From Sulfurimonas sp. (GTDB lineage Bacteria > Campylobacterota > Campylobacteria > Campylobacterales > Sulfurimonadaceae): DNA of 14,442 bases. The notes below the pieces were generated by a model. That model was not told the DNA's origin. It saw only the letters and a program-made list of their open reading frames with translations, and ran no database searches. The stretch is taken from the NCBI GenBank assembly GCA_027063295.1, contig JAMORZ010000056.1:1-14442 (forward strand), read 5' to 3'. The position numbers and the translations under genes are program-made. This document shows positions 1 to 8,026 of the stretch, one piece after another. The stretch's first letter is position 1, and every line of letters begins with the position of its first letter.

Positions 1-1
1 C

Positions 2-400
2 TCCAAAGGGGAGAGGATCCATCTGTATGTGATAGATGATCTAAAAACTATTGTAGATGAAAACCTCTTGGCTCGTGAGGAAGCGGCTCGTGGGGCACAC
101 TCTATCATCGGTCGTGGTGTGGTTGAGTTTTTTGAGTGGCTCTCCAACCAAGATATAGAACCACTTATCAAAGAGCTGTATATCCAAGCACAAAACGCAG
201 CAAAAGAGGAAACGCAAAGAGTTTTAAAAGCTGGGTATATACCAAAAGAGTATGAAGATGAGTTGCAAAAGGCATGTGAACAGACACTCAAGCGTTTTTT
301 ACATGACCTTACACAAAATATGCGTTGTAACAACGAAAATAAAACATCTGCACTCCTAAGTAATGCAGTAGCAACAATGATGAAAAACACAAGAGGATAG
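2..400 (+). CDS. hemA: Glutamyl-tRNA reductase, C-terminal part (5' end outside window)
   Basis: This is the last 132 codons of a gene that enters from the left. The reading frame is open from base 2, so the GTG at 29 is internal. Glutamyl-tRNA reductase reduces Glu-tRNA(Glu) to glutamate-1-semialdehyde with NADPH, the first committed step of C5-pathway tetrapyrrole synthesis in the cytoplasm. The part seen begins at the family's LYxIDDLKxIVxENL segment, the end of the NADPH domain leading into the long spinal helix. It continues with the C-terminal helical dimerisation domain (RAAHSII-like and EFFEWL segments, then Lys/Glu-rich helices). The catalytic Cys and NADPH-binding motifs lie upstream and cannot be checked. 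proS starts 2 nt after the TAG stop. The hemA-proS-hemC order is familiar from Campylobacterota such as Helicobacter. Identity is secure from the C-terminal pattern. Confidence 0.93.
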   Translation, partial: SKGERIHLYVIDDLKTIVDENLLAREEAARGAHSIIGRGVVEFFEWLSNQDIEPLIKELYIQAQNAAKEETQRVLKAGYIPKEYEDELQKACEQTLKRFLHDLTQNMRCNNENKTSALLSNAVATMMKNTRG

Positions 401-402
401 AT

Positions 403-2109
403 ATGAGAAGAAGTAGAGCATTTATACCAACAACAAAAGAAGCACCAAACGATGCAACTCTGCCAAGTCACATCTTTTTGGCACGTGCAGGGTTTATCTC
501 TCAGGTGTCATCAGGACTTTATAACTATATGCCTTTGGCAAAAAGAGTTATTAAAAAGATAGAAAACATCATTAACGAAGAGATGAGTAAAGTGGGAGCA
601 CAAGAGGTGGAACTCTCTTTTGTAACTCCAGCTGATTTGTGGGCTGAGTCTGGGCGTATAGAGAAGTTTGGAAAAGAGCTGTTGCGTTTTCGTGATAGAA
701 AAGAGAACCTTTTTGTACTTGGTCCAACTCATGAAGAGATGATGGTTGATCTGGTTCGTAACCGTGTAACAAGTTATAAAAATCTTCCACTTAACCTTTA
801 TCAGATAAAAACAAAGTTTCGTGATGAGGCTAGACCACGTTTTGGACTAATGAGAGGTCGTGAGTTTATTATGAAAGATGGTTACTCTTTTCATGCAACA
901 ACAGAAGATCTTGACCGTGAGTTTGATGCAATGGAAGCAGCTTACAAAAAGATTTTGACCCGTTTGGGGCTTGATTTTAGAGTGGTTGAGGCTGATAGTG
1001 GTGCTATTGGTGGAAGTGGAAGCAAAGAGCTTATGGTGATAGCAGATAGTGGTGAAGATACAATAGCTATCTGCTCTAAATGTGAATATGGTGCAAACAT
1101 CGAAGCAGCTTCACGCTCAGGCAGAGGAGCAATTCCAGAAGCTCCAGAAGCTGAGTTTAACAAGTTTTTAACACCAGATACTTCGAGTATTGATGATCTT
1201 GCAGAGTTCTTTAAAATCGATCCTTACTATACTGTAAAATGTGTAGCAAAAAAAGTGATCTATGAAGATGAGATTGAAGTGGTGCTTTTCTTTATGCGTG
1301 GGTGTGACAATCTCCAAGAAGTAAAAGCGATAAACGCAACAGATGCACTTGATATCGAAGATGTAAGTGAAGAGGAGCTAAGAGAGCTTGGACTTACACC
1401 TGGATTTATAGGACCACTTGATCAAGACAAAGCAAAACATGTGATAGATACAGACCTTAAAAATGCACAAAATATGATATGTGGAGCAAATGAGCAAGAT
1501 TATCATTTTGTTGGAGTTGATCTCTCTGTTATCTCAGAGGTTGCATACTTTGCAGAGATAGCTGAAGTAAATGAGGGGGATACCTGCCCACACTGTGATG
1601 GGGAGCTTTCATTTAGAAAAGGGATTGAAGTTGGGCATATTTTTAAACTTGGCACAACCTACTCTGAAGCACTTAAAGCTGAGTTTTTAGATGAAAATGG
1701 CAAAGCACAACCTTTTATCATGGGAACATACGGTATGGGTGTGAGCCGTTTAGTTGCAGCGATCATTGAACAACATCACGATGAGAGTGGATGTATCTGG
1801 ACAAAACAGAGTGCTCCATATATGGTTAATGTGATGGTAAGCAATATCAAAGATGAGGAGCAACTCAAAGTAGGGGAAGATCTTTATGAGAGGTTGCAAA
1901 ATGCAGGTGTTGAAGTGATGCTTGATGATAGAAAAGATCGCTTTGGGTTTAAAATGAAAGATGCAGAGCTTATAGGTTTTCCATATACTGTTGTAGTGGG
2001 TAAAGAACTTGTAAACGGCTCTGTGCAGATATTTGACAGAGCAACAAAAGAGAAAACCACTGTTGCAATTGATGAAGTATTTGATAAATTGATGGAACTT
2101 ATAAAATGA
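403..2109 (+). CDS. proS: Proline--tRNA ligase, bacterial type with editing (INS) domain
   Basis: This 568-aa cytoplasmic class II synthetase charges tRNA(Pro) with proline. The length matches bacterial-type ProRS (E. coli about 572 aa). Visible parts are the TxE-type loop LGPTHEE at 106-112, motif 2 with FRDEARPRFGLMRGREF around 139-155, the INS editing domain from about 225 to 400, motif 3 GTYGMGVSR at 441-449, and the C-terminal anticodon-binding domain. Lys279 in the TVK segment of INS matches the position of E. coli Lys279, linked to clearing of Ala-tRNA(Pro), so editing is probably intact. Two CxxC pairs flank INS (C224/C227 and C395/C398) and could form a zinc knuckle; I infer this, although similar Cys pairs occur in other bacterial ProRS. 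The ATG at 403 sits 2 nt after hemA with an AGAGGA-type ribosome site, and the TGA overlaps the next ATG (ATGA), suggesting coupled translation. Confidence 0.97.
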   Translation: MRRSRAFIPTTKEAPNDATLPSHIFLARAGFISQVSSGLYNYMPLAKRVIKKIENIINEEMSKVGAQEVELSFVTPADLWAESGRIEKFGKELLRFRDRKENLFVLGPTHEEMMVDLVRNRVTSYKNLPLNLYQIKTKFRDEARPRFGLMRGREFIMKDGYSFHATTEDLDREFDAMEAAYKKILTRLGLDFRVVEADSGAIGGSGSKELMVIADSGEDTIAICSKCEYGANIEAASRSGRGAIPEAPEAEFNKFLTPDTSSIDDLAEFFKIDPYYTVKCVAKKVIYEDEIEVVLFFMRGCDNLQEVKAINATDALDIEDVSEEELRELGLTPGFIGPLDQDKAKHVIDTDLKNAQNMICGANEQDYHFVGVDLSVISEVAYFAEIAEVNEGDTCPHCDGELSFRKGIEVGHIFKLGTTYSEALKAEFLDENGKAQPFIMGTYGMGVSRLVAAIIEQHHDESGCIWTKQSAPYMVNVMVSNIKDEEQLKVGEDLYERLQNAGVEVMLDDRKDRFGFKMKDAELIGFPYTVVVGKELVNGSVQIFDRATKEKTTVAIDEVFDKLMELIK

Positions 2110-2534
2110 TCTATTTTATCATCTATCTTTTTTTAGAGGTATTGGTTTCTGTCAATATCTCTTCTGCAATTGGTGGACTTGCAACATTTTTTGAGATTAT
2201 GCTTTCTGCGTTTGTAGGTATCTCCATACTTGTAAATTTTCGTCAGACACTTGTGGAAAATATGACAGCAGTATCATACTCATGTATAGACCTTGAGGAG
2301 TTTCAAAGACTTAATCTTTTTACACTTTTTGGGGCTATACTTTTGATTATTCCAGGGTTTTTAACAGATATTATAGGAGTGTTATTACAGTTTAGTGTAT
2401 TTACAAGTATGATTGTTAACCGTTATAATGTAAAATCAGGAAAGTGTAATACACCTTACAACCAAGAAACAAACACAAAGGATTCAGATGTCATTGATGT
2501 TGAAATTATTGAGCACACTTCTTCTACTAAGTAG
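2106..2534 (+). CDS. FxsA-family integral membrane protein
   Basis: This 142-aa protein is mostly hydrophobic, with about three to four membrane segments: roughly 1-23, 27-45 and 69-104, the last probably a hairpin. The motif IPGFLTDIIG at 82-91 is the hallmark of the FxsA family (PF04186), and the acidic tail with DVIDVEII resembles the VIEGE-type tail common in that family. E. coli FxsA relieves phage T7 exclusion by plasmid F when overproduced; its normal role is not known, so I give no function. The start ATG overlaps the proS stop as ATGA. The last 47 nt overlap the start of the downstream thiol-protein gene in another frame, so this tail and that protein's signal peptide share DNA. Confidence 0.85.
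   Translation: MIYFIIYLFLEVLVSVNISSAIGGLATFFEIMLSAFVGISILVNFRQTLVENMTAVSYSCIDLEEFQRLNLFTLFGAILLIIPGFLTDIIGVLLQFSVFTSMIVNRYNVKSGKCNTPYNQETNTKDSDVIDVEIIEHTSSTK
2477..2482 (+). promoter_or_regulatory. Ribosome binding site inside the fxsA-family gene
   Basis: AAAGGA lies 5 nt before the ATG at 2488. This decides the start of the downstream thiol-protein gene: the alternative ATG at 2497 is 14 nt away, too far. It supports a genuine 47-nt gene overlap. Confidence 0.7.
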
Positions 2535-3330
2535 TTTATCGTTTGCCTCAGATACAGTACAAAAAGTTGAAGATTTTTTAGATGAGCAGTTAAATGAAAA
2601 CTCACGCATCAGCAATGTTGAAGTGAATGTTGTTGATGTAGTTGATGTACCAAAAGCAAAAAATTTTAAAGCTTATATAGTTTCAGTAAAAGCAACAGTA
2701 CAGCGTTCTAGTGATAAAAAAGTCAAAATCGATAGAAGGATGATTCTTTTTTCTGATGGAAATGTTGTGACAAATGAGCTGTCAAGTCTTGATTCTGGAA
2801 TGCGTTTAGTTGAGTATGTAAAGCCAAATTTTAAACCACAATACTATACAAAAAGTAATCTTATTTATGGGGATGTAAATGCAGAACATAAAATTGCATT
2901 TTTTTCTGATCCTTTATGCCCTTTTTGTAGAAGTTTTGTTCCCAAAGCTATCAAAGAGCTAAAAAAACATCCAAAAACTTTTGCTATTTATTATTACCAT
3001 TTTCCACTAGATCGTATACACCCAGCATCTGTTGACTTAGTAAAAGCAGCTGTTGTAGCACAAGAACAAGGTGTGAAAGATGTTGTTTTAAAACTTTATG
3101 ATGTTCGCATAAATCCACGAGAAACAGATACAAAAAAGATTTTAGCAGCATTTAACAAAGTGATGAAAACAAATATTACACCAAAAGATTTACAAGCAAA
3201 ATCGCTTCAAGAACATATTGAAAATGATATGGATATCATCACAAAACTAATGGTAAACTCTACACCAACAGTATACTTCGATGGTAAAGCAGACAGAACA
3301 AAGAAAAAATACAAAGAGTTTATAAAATGA
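2488..3330 (+). CDS. Periplasmic DsbC/DsbG-like thiol:disulfide protein (CPFC active site)
   Basis: This 280-aa exported protein has an N-terminal signal peptide with a leucine-rich core and likely cleavage after the SFA at 18-20. An N-terminal region to about residue 120 is beta-rich and does not clearly match a family I know. A thioredoxin-fold domain follows, with active site C144-P-F-C147 after FFSDPLCPFC and the cis-proline loop T259-P260-T261. The helical insertion between these is typical of DsbA/DsbC/DsbG-type proteins. It should oxidise, reduce or isomerise disulfides in periplasmic substrates; which of these cannot be told from sequence. It lies in an operon of haem and quinone genes, and a cytochrome c gene follows, so a role in keeping cytochrome cysteines usable is possible but is inference. 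Its start overlaps the fxsA-family gene by 47 nt, and its TGA overlaps the hemC ATG. Confidence 0.85.
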   Translation: MSLMLKLLSTLLLLSSLSFASDTVQKVEDFLDEQLNENSRISNVEVNVVDVVDVPKAKNFKAYIVSVKATVQRSSDKKVKIDRRMILFSDGNVVTNELSSLDSGMRLVEYVKPNFKPQYYTKSNLIYGDVNAEHKIAFFSDPLCPFCRSFVPKAIKELKKHPKTFAIYYYHFPLDRIHPASVDLVKAAVVAQEQGVKDVVLKLYDVRINPRETDTKKILAAFNKVMKTNITPKDLQAKSLQEHIENDMDIITKLMVNSTPTVYFDGKADRTKKKYKEFIK

Positions 3331-4286
3331 AAAAACTAACTATAGCAACCCGTGTATCTGATCTGGCAATGTGGCAGGCTTACCATATTCAAGAAAGGGT
3401 ACAAAAAGCCTTTCCTGAGATAGAAGTAGTTCTTAACAAAATAGTCAGTAACGGTGATAAAGTGCTAGATAAACCACTTGCACTCATAGGTGGAAAAGGG
3501 CATTTTACCAAAGAGCTTGAAGATGCAATGCTCGCAGGTGAAGCAGATATGGCAGTACACTCTTTAAAAGATGTACCAACTTACATTCCTGAAGGGCTAG
3601 AACTCGCAGCAATAACACAGCGCCAAGATCAGAGTGACCTTTTCTTATCGCATACATATGCTTCGCTCGATGATCTTCCACAAGGTGCAGTGGTGGGAAC
3701 AACATCACTCAGACGTCGTATGCAACTACTGCAAAAAAGACCAGACCTAAAGGTAAAAGATCTTAGAGGCAATGTAAACACACGCCTTAGAAAACTCGCA
3801 GAGGGTCAGTATGATGCGATCATCTTAGCTTACATCGGTCTTGCAAGACTTGATCTTATTAAAGATATTCCATACACTCACAAACTCTCTTTAGATATGA
3901 TGATACCACCTATGGGGCAAGCTGCTCTTGGGATAGAAATAGTGCAAAACAACGAAAAACTCAAAGAGATAGCTGCATTTTTAAATGATGAAGATACCTA
4001 TCTTGTCACGCAGATTGAGCGTGATTTTATTGCAACTATCGGAGCAGGGTGTTCTGCTCCTGTTGCATGTAATGCTGTTGTAGATGATGATGATGTCGTG
4101 TTTCGTGTGATGCTTGGGTATCCAAATGGTGAAAATGTGATGCAAGAGAGAGTTGTAGTTAAAAAAGATGCAACACAAAATCTTGGAAAAGATGTAGCAC
4201 AAATGATGATAGACAAGGGTGCATTAGAATTGCTCAAAGATGCAGAGAAGATCGCGTTTAAAGATGAGATGCCACAAAGATTGTAG
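3327..4286 (+). CDS. hemC: Hydroxymethylbilane synthase (porphobilinogen deaminase)
   Basis: This 319-aa cytoplasmic enzyme condenses four porphobilinogen molecules into hydroxymethylbilane during haem synthesis, using a covalent dipyrromethane primer. The cofactor-binding cysteine is C242 in GAGCSAPVA, the same residue number as in E. coli. Other family motifs are HSLKDVP at 78-84 (catalytic Asp82), GTTSLRRR with R129-R131, and the DLRGNVNTRL loop. Its usual length is about 310 aa. The start is fixed by an ATGA overlap with the upstream thiol-protein gene. With hemA six genes-worth upstream in the same operon, an early and a middle step of tetrapyrrole synthesis are transcribed together. ubiD follows after 8 nt. 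Confidence 0.97.
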   Translation: MKKLTIATRVSDLAMWQAYHIQERVQKAFPEIEVVLNKIVSNGDKVLDKPLALIGGKGHFTKELEDAMLAGEADMAVHSLKDVPTYIPEGLELAAITQRQDQSDLFLSHTYASLDDLPQGAVVGTTSLRRRMQLLQKRPDLKVKDLRGNVNTRLRKLAEGQYDAIILAYIGLARLDLIKDIPYTHKLSLDMMIPPMGQAALGIEIVQNNEKLKEIAAFLNDEDTYLVTQIERDFIATIGAGCSAPVACNAVVDDDDVVFRVMLGYPNGENVMQERVVVKKDATQNLGKDVAQMMIDKGALELLKDAEKIAFKDEMPQRL

Positions 4287-4294
4287 GGAAAGAT

Positions 4295-6109
4295 ATGAAA
4301 GATACGATTAAACTTTTAACAAAACACAATGAACTCAGAGTGATAGATGAAGAACTTGATATCTATCTTGAGATTCCACACTTGGCTTATGCTGAAGTGA
4401 AAAAAGAGGATGGTGGAGATGCACTCCTTTTTACCAATGTTGTAGATAAAAAAACAGGTAAAAAGTTTGACGAGGGTGTTCTTATGAATGTCTTTGGTTC
4501 ATATAAACGCTGTGAAATTCTCTTTGGTAGAACTATCGAGTCTGTGGCAGAGGAGATTACAAAACTTCTTCATATGAAACCACCTTCTGGGTTTATGGAA
4601 AAAGTGAATATGGCAAAAGATCTTTTCTCACTCAAAAATATTTTTCCAAAACGTCTCAGTGGTGAGGGGGAGTGTCAGCAGATAAAGTATCTCAACGATG
4701 AGATAGATCTTTACAAGATGCCTGTACTTACCACTTGGGAGCAAGATGGTGGACCTTTTATCACTATGGGACAGGTTTATACTCAGTCTCTTAATGGTGA
4801 GATGGTAAATCTTGGGATGTACAGACTTCAAGTGTATGATAAAAACCATCTTGGTATGCACTGGCAGATCCATAAAGACTCTTCACACTTCTTTGACCAG
4901 TATCAAAAAGCTGGAAAAAAGATGCCAGTGAGTATCGCTATTGGTGGTGATCCACTCTATACATGGTGTGCAACAGCTCCTCTTCCTTATGGTGTCAATG
5001 AGCTGTTGATGTATGGACTTATCACAAAAAAACCAGCACAACTTGTAAAATCACTCACAACACCTCTTTATATTCCTAAAGATGTTGATTATGTGATTGA
5101 GGGGTGGGTTGACCCTGATGAACTTCGTATTGAAGGTCCTTTTGGGGATCATACAGGGTATTATACACTAGAGGAGCAATACCCTGTGATGCAGGTGAGT
5201 GCTATCACTATGAAGCAAGAGCGCACATTTTTGGCAACAGTTGTTGGGAAGCCGCCACTTGAAGATAAGTATATGGGCTGGGCAACAGGTAAGATATTTT
5301 TCCCACTTTTAAAGACAACTGTGCCTGATTTGGTTGATTATCATATGCCAGAAAATGCAGGATTTCATAACCTTATCTTGGCAAAGATGCAACCACTTTA
5401 TAAAGGGCATGCAAAACAGTTTATGCATGCATTTTGGGGTGCTGGACAAATGAGTTTTGTAAAACATGCTATCTTTGTAGATGAGAAAGCTCCACAACTT
5501 GAAAACTATGAGTCGTTCGCAACATATGTACTAAATCGTTTTACACCAAAATCTCTTTTTATTACAGAGGGGATTTTAGATGCACTAGATCACTCTTCTC
5601 CTGAAACACTTGTGGGTGGAAAACTTGGTATCGATGCAACCGCAGCACACAGAGTAGATGAGCCAAATCTTTTAGGTGATGAAGAGTTATTAGGAAGAGT
5701 AAAAGACTTGGGTGTTGATGCTGTATCTCTGCAACAGTTTATGCGTCATACGAAAAATCCAGTAACTGTGATAACACTCAACAAAGCAAAAAAGGTCAAA
5801 GAGTACTTTGATGCACTTGTAACTCTCAGTCCACATATACGTATAGTCGTATTTGTTGATGATGAGAAAAATGATGTCTCTAATCCGTACATGCTTATCT
5901 GGAGAGTTACAAACAATATCGATGCACTTCGTGATATATTTGTCTCTGGACTTATGGTTGGTGTTGATGGAACAAACAAAAATGCAATCGATGGTTTTAC
6001 TCGTGAGTGGCCTGATGATGTTGATTGTACACCTTCAGTTGTAGAGAGCCTGAAGCAAAAAGGTGTATGGGATCTTGATGAGAAACTATTCAAAAAGTTT
6101 CAATTGTAA
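4295..6109 (+). CDS. UbiD-family decarboxylase, probably menaquinone biosynthesis (futalosine route)
   Basis: This 604-aa enzyme belongs to the prenylated-FMN-dependent UbiD family. N172 in VNLGMYR is the expected metal ligand and MYR at 175-177 the expected cofactor contact. The segment around H185-H193 (HLGMHWQIH) corresponds to the next cofactor-binding loop. EGPFGDHTGYY begins at E280, giving the E280/D285 pair that by eye matches E285/D290 of E. coli UbiD. At 604 aa it is longer than E. coli UbiD (about 497 aa) and fits the clade annotated as menaquinone biosynthesis decarboxylase in organisms with the futalosine pathway. Campylobacterota use menaquinone, so I infer decarboxylation of a naphthoate intermediate rather than of a ubiquinone precursor. 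Such enzymes need prFMN from a UbiX-type partner, not seen here. An SD-like GGGAAAGA precedes the ATG. This is probably the last gene of the operon. Confidence 0.9.
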   Translation: MKDTIKLLTKHNELRVIDEELDIYLEIPHLAYAEVKKEDGGDALLFTNVVDKKTGKKFDEGVLMNVFGSYKRCEILFGRTIESVAEEITKLLHMKPPSGFMEKVNMAKDLFSLKNIFPKRLSGEGECQQIKYLNDEIDLYKMPVLTTWEQDGGPFITMGQVYTQSLNGEMVNLGMYRLQVYDKNHLGMHWQIHKDSSHFFDQYQKAGKKMPVSIAIGGDPLYTWCATAPLPYGVNELLMYGLITKKPAQLVKSLTTPLYIPKDVDYVIEGWVDPDELRIEGPFGDHTGYYTLEEQYPVMQVSAITMKQERTFLATVVGKPPLEDKYMGWATGKIFFPLLKTTVPDLVDYHMPENAGFHNLILAKMQPLYKGHAKQFMHAFWGAGQMSFVKHAIFVDEKAPQLENYESFATYVLNRFTPKSLFITEGILDALDHSSPETLVGGKLGIDATAAHRVDEPNLLGDEELLGRVKDLGVDAVSLQQFMRHTKNPVTVITLNKAKKVKEYFDALVTLSPHIRIVVFVDDEKNDVSNPYMLIWRVTNNIDALRDIFVSGLMVGVDGTNKNAIDGFTREWPDDVDCTPSVVESLKQKGVWDLDEKLFKKFQL

Positions 6110-6151
6110 TGAAATAGAGTGAAAGAGCAGTGAGTTTTAAGCTTATAAGGT

Positions 6152-6167
6152 AGATATAATAATATCT
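6152..6167 (+). promoter_or_regulatory. Candidate promoter -10 with overlapping inverted repeat, upstream of cytochrome c gene
   Basis: TATAAT at 6155-6160 lies 43 nt before the cytochrome ATG. No convincing -35 hexamer is present. The -10 sits in a small inverted repeat, AGATAT-AATA-ATATCT (6152-6167), which could be an operator or simply AT-rich chance. There is no strong terminator between ubiD and here, so read-through from the operon is also possible. Confidence 0.35.
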
Positions 6168-6203
6168 GATGTAAGATTTGTCGATATTTAATAAGGTTTG
6201 TTA

Positions 6204-6539
6204 ATGAATAGGTTTTTTATCTCTGTGGTATCTGTATTGTTGTTTTCATTGATACCTTTAAATGCAGCTGTATATAAGGGGCAGAGAGTATTTCAGAAAA
6301 ACTGTTTGCAGTGTCACAAACCTGGTGAGTCTTTTATCGCTTCACACACTATAGAGTATTGGCAAAAGGCTACAGAGCAAAAAGGTCGTAAACTTGCTGA
6401 ACTTCACCTTATAAGTGAAAAAGCTCATGGTTCTTGGGAGTATTTTCGCTCAAAAAAATATACAAAAAAAGCAAAGCATTTGGGTGATTTTTTAATGGAA
6501 TATGCACAAGATAGTGGAAATATTCCTGCTTGTAACTAA
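6204..6539 (+). CDS. Small exported mono-haem c-type cytochrome
   Basis: This 111-aa protein starts at ATG 6204; AAGG at 6193-6196 is 7 nt upstream, which fits this ATG better than the in-frame TTG at 6198. A signal peptide spans about residues 1-22 (hydrophobic core FFISVVSVLLFSLIPL, cleavage near LNA/AV). A single haem-attachment site C34-L-Q-C37-H38 follows, so the mature protein of about 90 aa binds one covalent haem in the periplasm. The axial sixth ligand is uncertain; Met98 in FLMEY is the only late methionine. The C-terminus carries an unpaired Cys110. It should be a small electron carrier or sensor; the redox partner cannot be named. It lies alone between the haem/quinone operon and argH. 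Confidence 0.85.
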   Translation: MNRFFISVVSVLLFSLIPLNAAVYKGQRVFQKNCLQCHKPGESFIASHTIEYWQKATEQKGRKLAELHLISEKAHGSWEYFRSKKYTKKAKHLGDFLMEYAQDSGNIPACN

Positions 6540-6558
6540 ATCACAACTTTTCTTCTTG

Positions 6559-6576
6559 AGAACACCTTTGTGTTCT
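6559..6576 (+). terminator. Hairpin after cytochrome c gene, weak terminator
   Basis: AGAACAC (6559-6565) pairs perfectly with GTGTTCT (6570-6576) around a CTTT loop, 20 nt after the cytochrome stop. Only a few T residues follow, so it is a weak intrinsic terminator at best; it sits right against the argH -35 element. Confidence 0.4.
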
Positions 6577-6604
6577 TTGAGATATCCCTCTTTTTAGATA
6601 AAAT
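6577..6604 (+). promoter_or_regulatory. Sigma70-type promoter for argH
   Basis: TTGAGA at 6577-6582 (5 of 6 to consensus) and TAAAAT at 6599-6604 (5 of 6) are separated by 16 bp, 37 nt upstream of the argH ATG. The argH ribosome site AAGGA is at 6631-6635, 6 nt before the start codon. I see no ArgR-box repeat that I could defend. Confidence 0.5.
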
Positions 6605-6641
6605 ATCAAACTTTTAAATTTTTACAATCCAAGGAATTATT

Positions 6642-8024
6642 ATGGATAAAATGTGGTCTGGCAGATTTTCAGCATCTGCATCTTCACTACTCGATCAGTT
6701 CAATGCATCAATTATGTACGATAGAAAGCTTTATAAAGAGGATATTGAAGGCTCTTTGGCTCATGCAACTATGCTTGAAAAACAGGGGATCTTGACAAGA
6801 GAGGAACTTACTCTCATTAAAGATGGACTTGCTCAGGTTCTTACAGAGATAGAATCAGGTGAGTTTGAGTGGAAAATTTCTGATGAAGATCTTCACATGG
6901 GGATTGAGAAGCGTTTGACTGCTATTATTGGTGATGCTGGGAAAAAACTGCACACTGCAAGAAGTCGTAATGATCAGGTTGCAGTTGATTTTCGCCGTTT
7001 TGTTATACGTAAAAACCGTGAGATTGCAGAGGCTCTTAGAGCTTTGATGGCTGAGTTGCTTGTGGTAGCAAAAGAGCATACAACAACACTTATCCCTGGT
7101 ATGACACACTTACAACATGCACAGCCTATCAACTTTGCGTTTCATCTAGCAGCTTATATGGCGATGTTTAAACGTGATATTGATAGATTTGAATCCTCTG
7201 CAAAACGTAACAATATCTCTCCACTTGGGTGTGCAGCACTTGCAGGTACTCCACACAATGTTGATCGTGAATTAACAGCTGAACTTTTAGGGTTTGATAG
7301 TGTAAGTGTGAACTGCTTAGATACTGTAAGTGATAGAGATTTTGCACTTGAGATTTTGTTTAACATTTCAACAATGATGATGCATATCTCACGCCTCTCT
7401 GAGGAGCTTGTGATGTGGTCGAGTTATGAGTTTGGTTTTGTAGAGCTCTCAGATGAGTATTCTACAGGAAGCTCTATTATGCCACAAAAGAAAAATCCAG
7501 ATGTTCCTGAACTGCTTCGTGGAAAAACAGGGCGTGTATATGGATCACTTATGGGATTGCTTACTGTGATGAAAGGGCTACCACTTGCTTACAACAAAGA
7601 TACCCAAGAGGATAAAGAGGGTGTTTTTGATGCAGTTGAGACAGCTGAGATCTCACTTGAGATTTTAAAAGAGGCTATCAAAACTATGGAAGTAAAAGCT
7701 AATAATATGGAGAGTGCTTGTGCTATTGGACATCTCTCTGCGACAGACTTAGCTGATTATTTGGTTGAGAAGTGTGATATACCTTTCCGTGAAGCTCACT
7801 TTATTACAGGTCGTGCTGTAGCTAAAGGTGAGGAACTTGGAGTTGATCTCTCTAAGATGGAGTACAAATACCTCAAAGAGATAGATGAGCGAATAGGTGA
7901 AGATGTGATGGAGTATCTTGGACTTCGTCACTCTATGAATGCCAGAACCTCTCAAGGGGGAACAGCTTCTTCTCGTACTGAGGAGCAACTTGCATATTTT
8001 GAGAATTTTTTACAAGGGAAATAA
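6642..8024 (+). CDS. argH: Argininosuccinate lyase
   Basis: This 460-aa cytoplasmic enzyme cleaves argininosuccinate to arginine and fumarate, the final step of arginine synthesis. The fumarase/aspartase superfamily signature GSSIMPQKKNPD lies at 276-287 and carries the catalytic serine on its flexible loop. The substrate-binding segments SRNDQV and MTHLQHAQP (154-162) are also present. Length is typical, with no truncation. The start is fixed by AAGGA 6 nt before ATG 6642, and the N-terminus MDKMWSGRF is characteristic of the family. The OsmC-family gene follows after 2 nt, so the two are probably co-transcribed, though there is no known metabolic link. Confidence 0.98.
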   Translation: MDKMWSGRFSASASSLLDQFNASIMYDRKLYKEDIEGSLAHATMLEKQGILTREELTLIKDGLAQVLTEIESGEFEWKISDEDLHMGIEKRLTAIIGDAGKKLHTARSRNDQVAVDFRRFVIRKNREIAEALRALMAELLVVAKEHTTTLIPGMTHLQHAQPINFAFHLAAYMAMFKRDIDRFESSAKRNNISPLGCAALAGTPHNVDRELTAELLGFDSVSVNCLDTVSDRDFALEILFNISTMMMHISRLSEELVMWSSYEFGFVELSDEYSTGSSIMPQKKNPDVPELLRGKTGRVYGSLMGLLTVMKGLPLAYNKDTQEDKEGVFDAVETAEISLEILKEAIKTMEVKANNMESACAIGHLSATDLADYLVEKCDIPFREAHFITGRAVAKGEELGVDLSKMEYKYLKEIDERIGEDVMEYLGLRHSMNARTSQGGTASSRTEEQLAYFENFLQGK

Positions 8025-8026
8025 CC

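Noticed and set aside
29..400. Separate small gene starting at GTG 29
   Set aside because: The frame is open to the window edge and the residues before the GTG continue the HemA pattern; it is the 3' part of hemA.
5746..6093. 115-codon minus-strand open frame opposite the end of ubiD
   Set aside because: Ser/Thr/Phe-rich shadow of a conserved gene, with no ribosome site or recognisable domain.
6559..6576. Strong rho-independent terminator after the cytochrome gene
   Set aside because: A 7-bp stem exists, but no real T-run follows, so it is listed only as weak.
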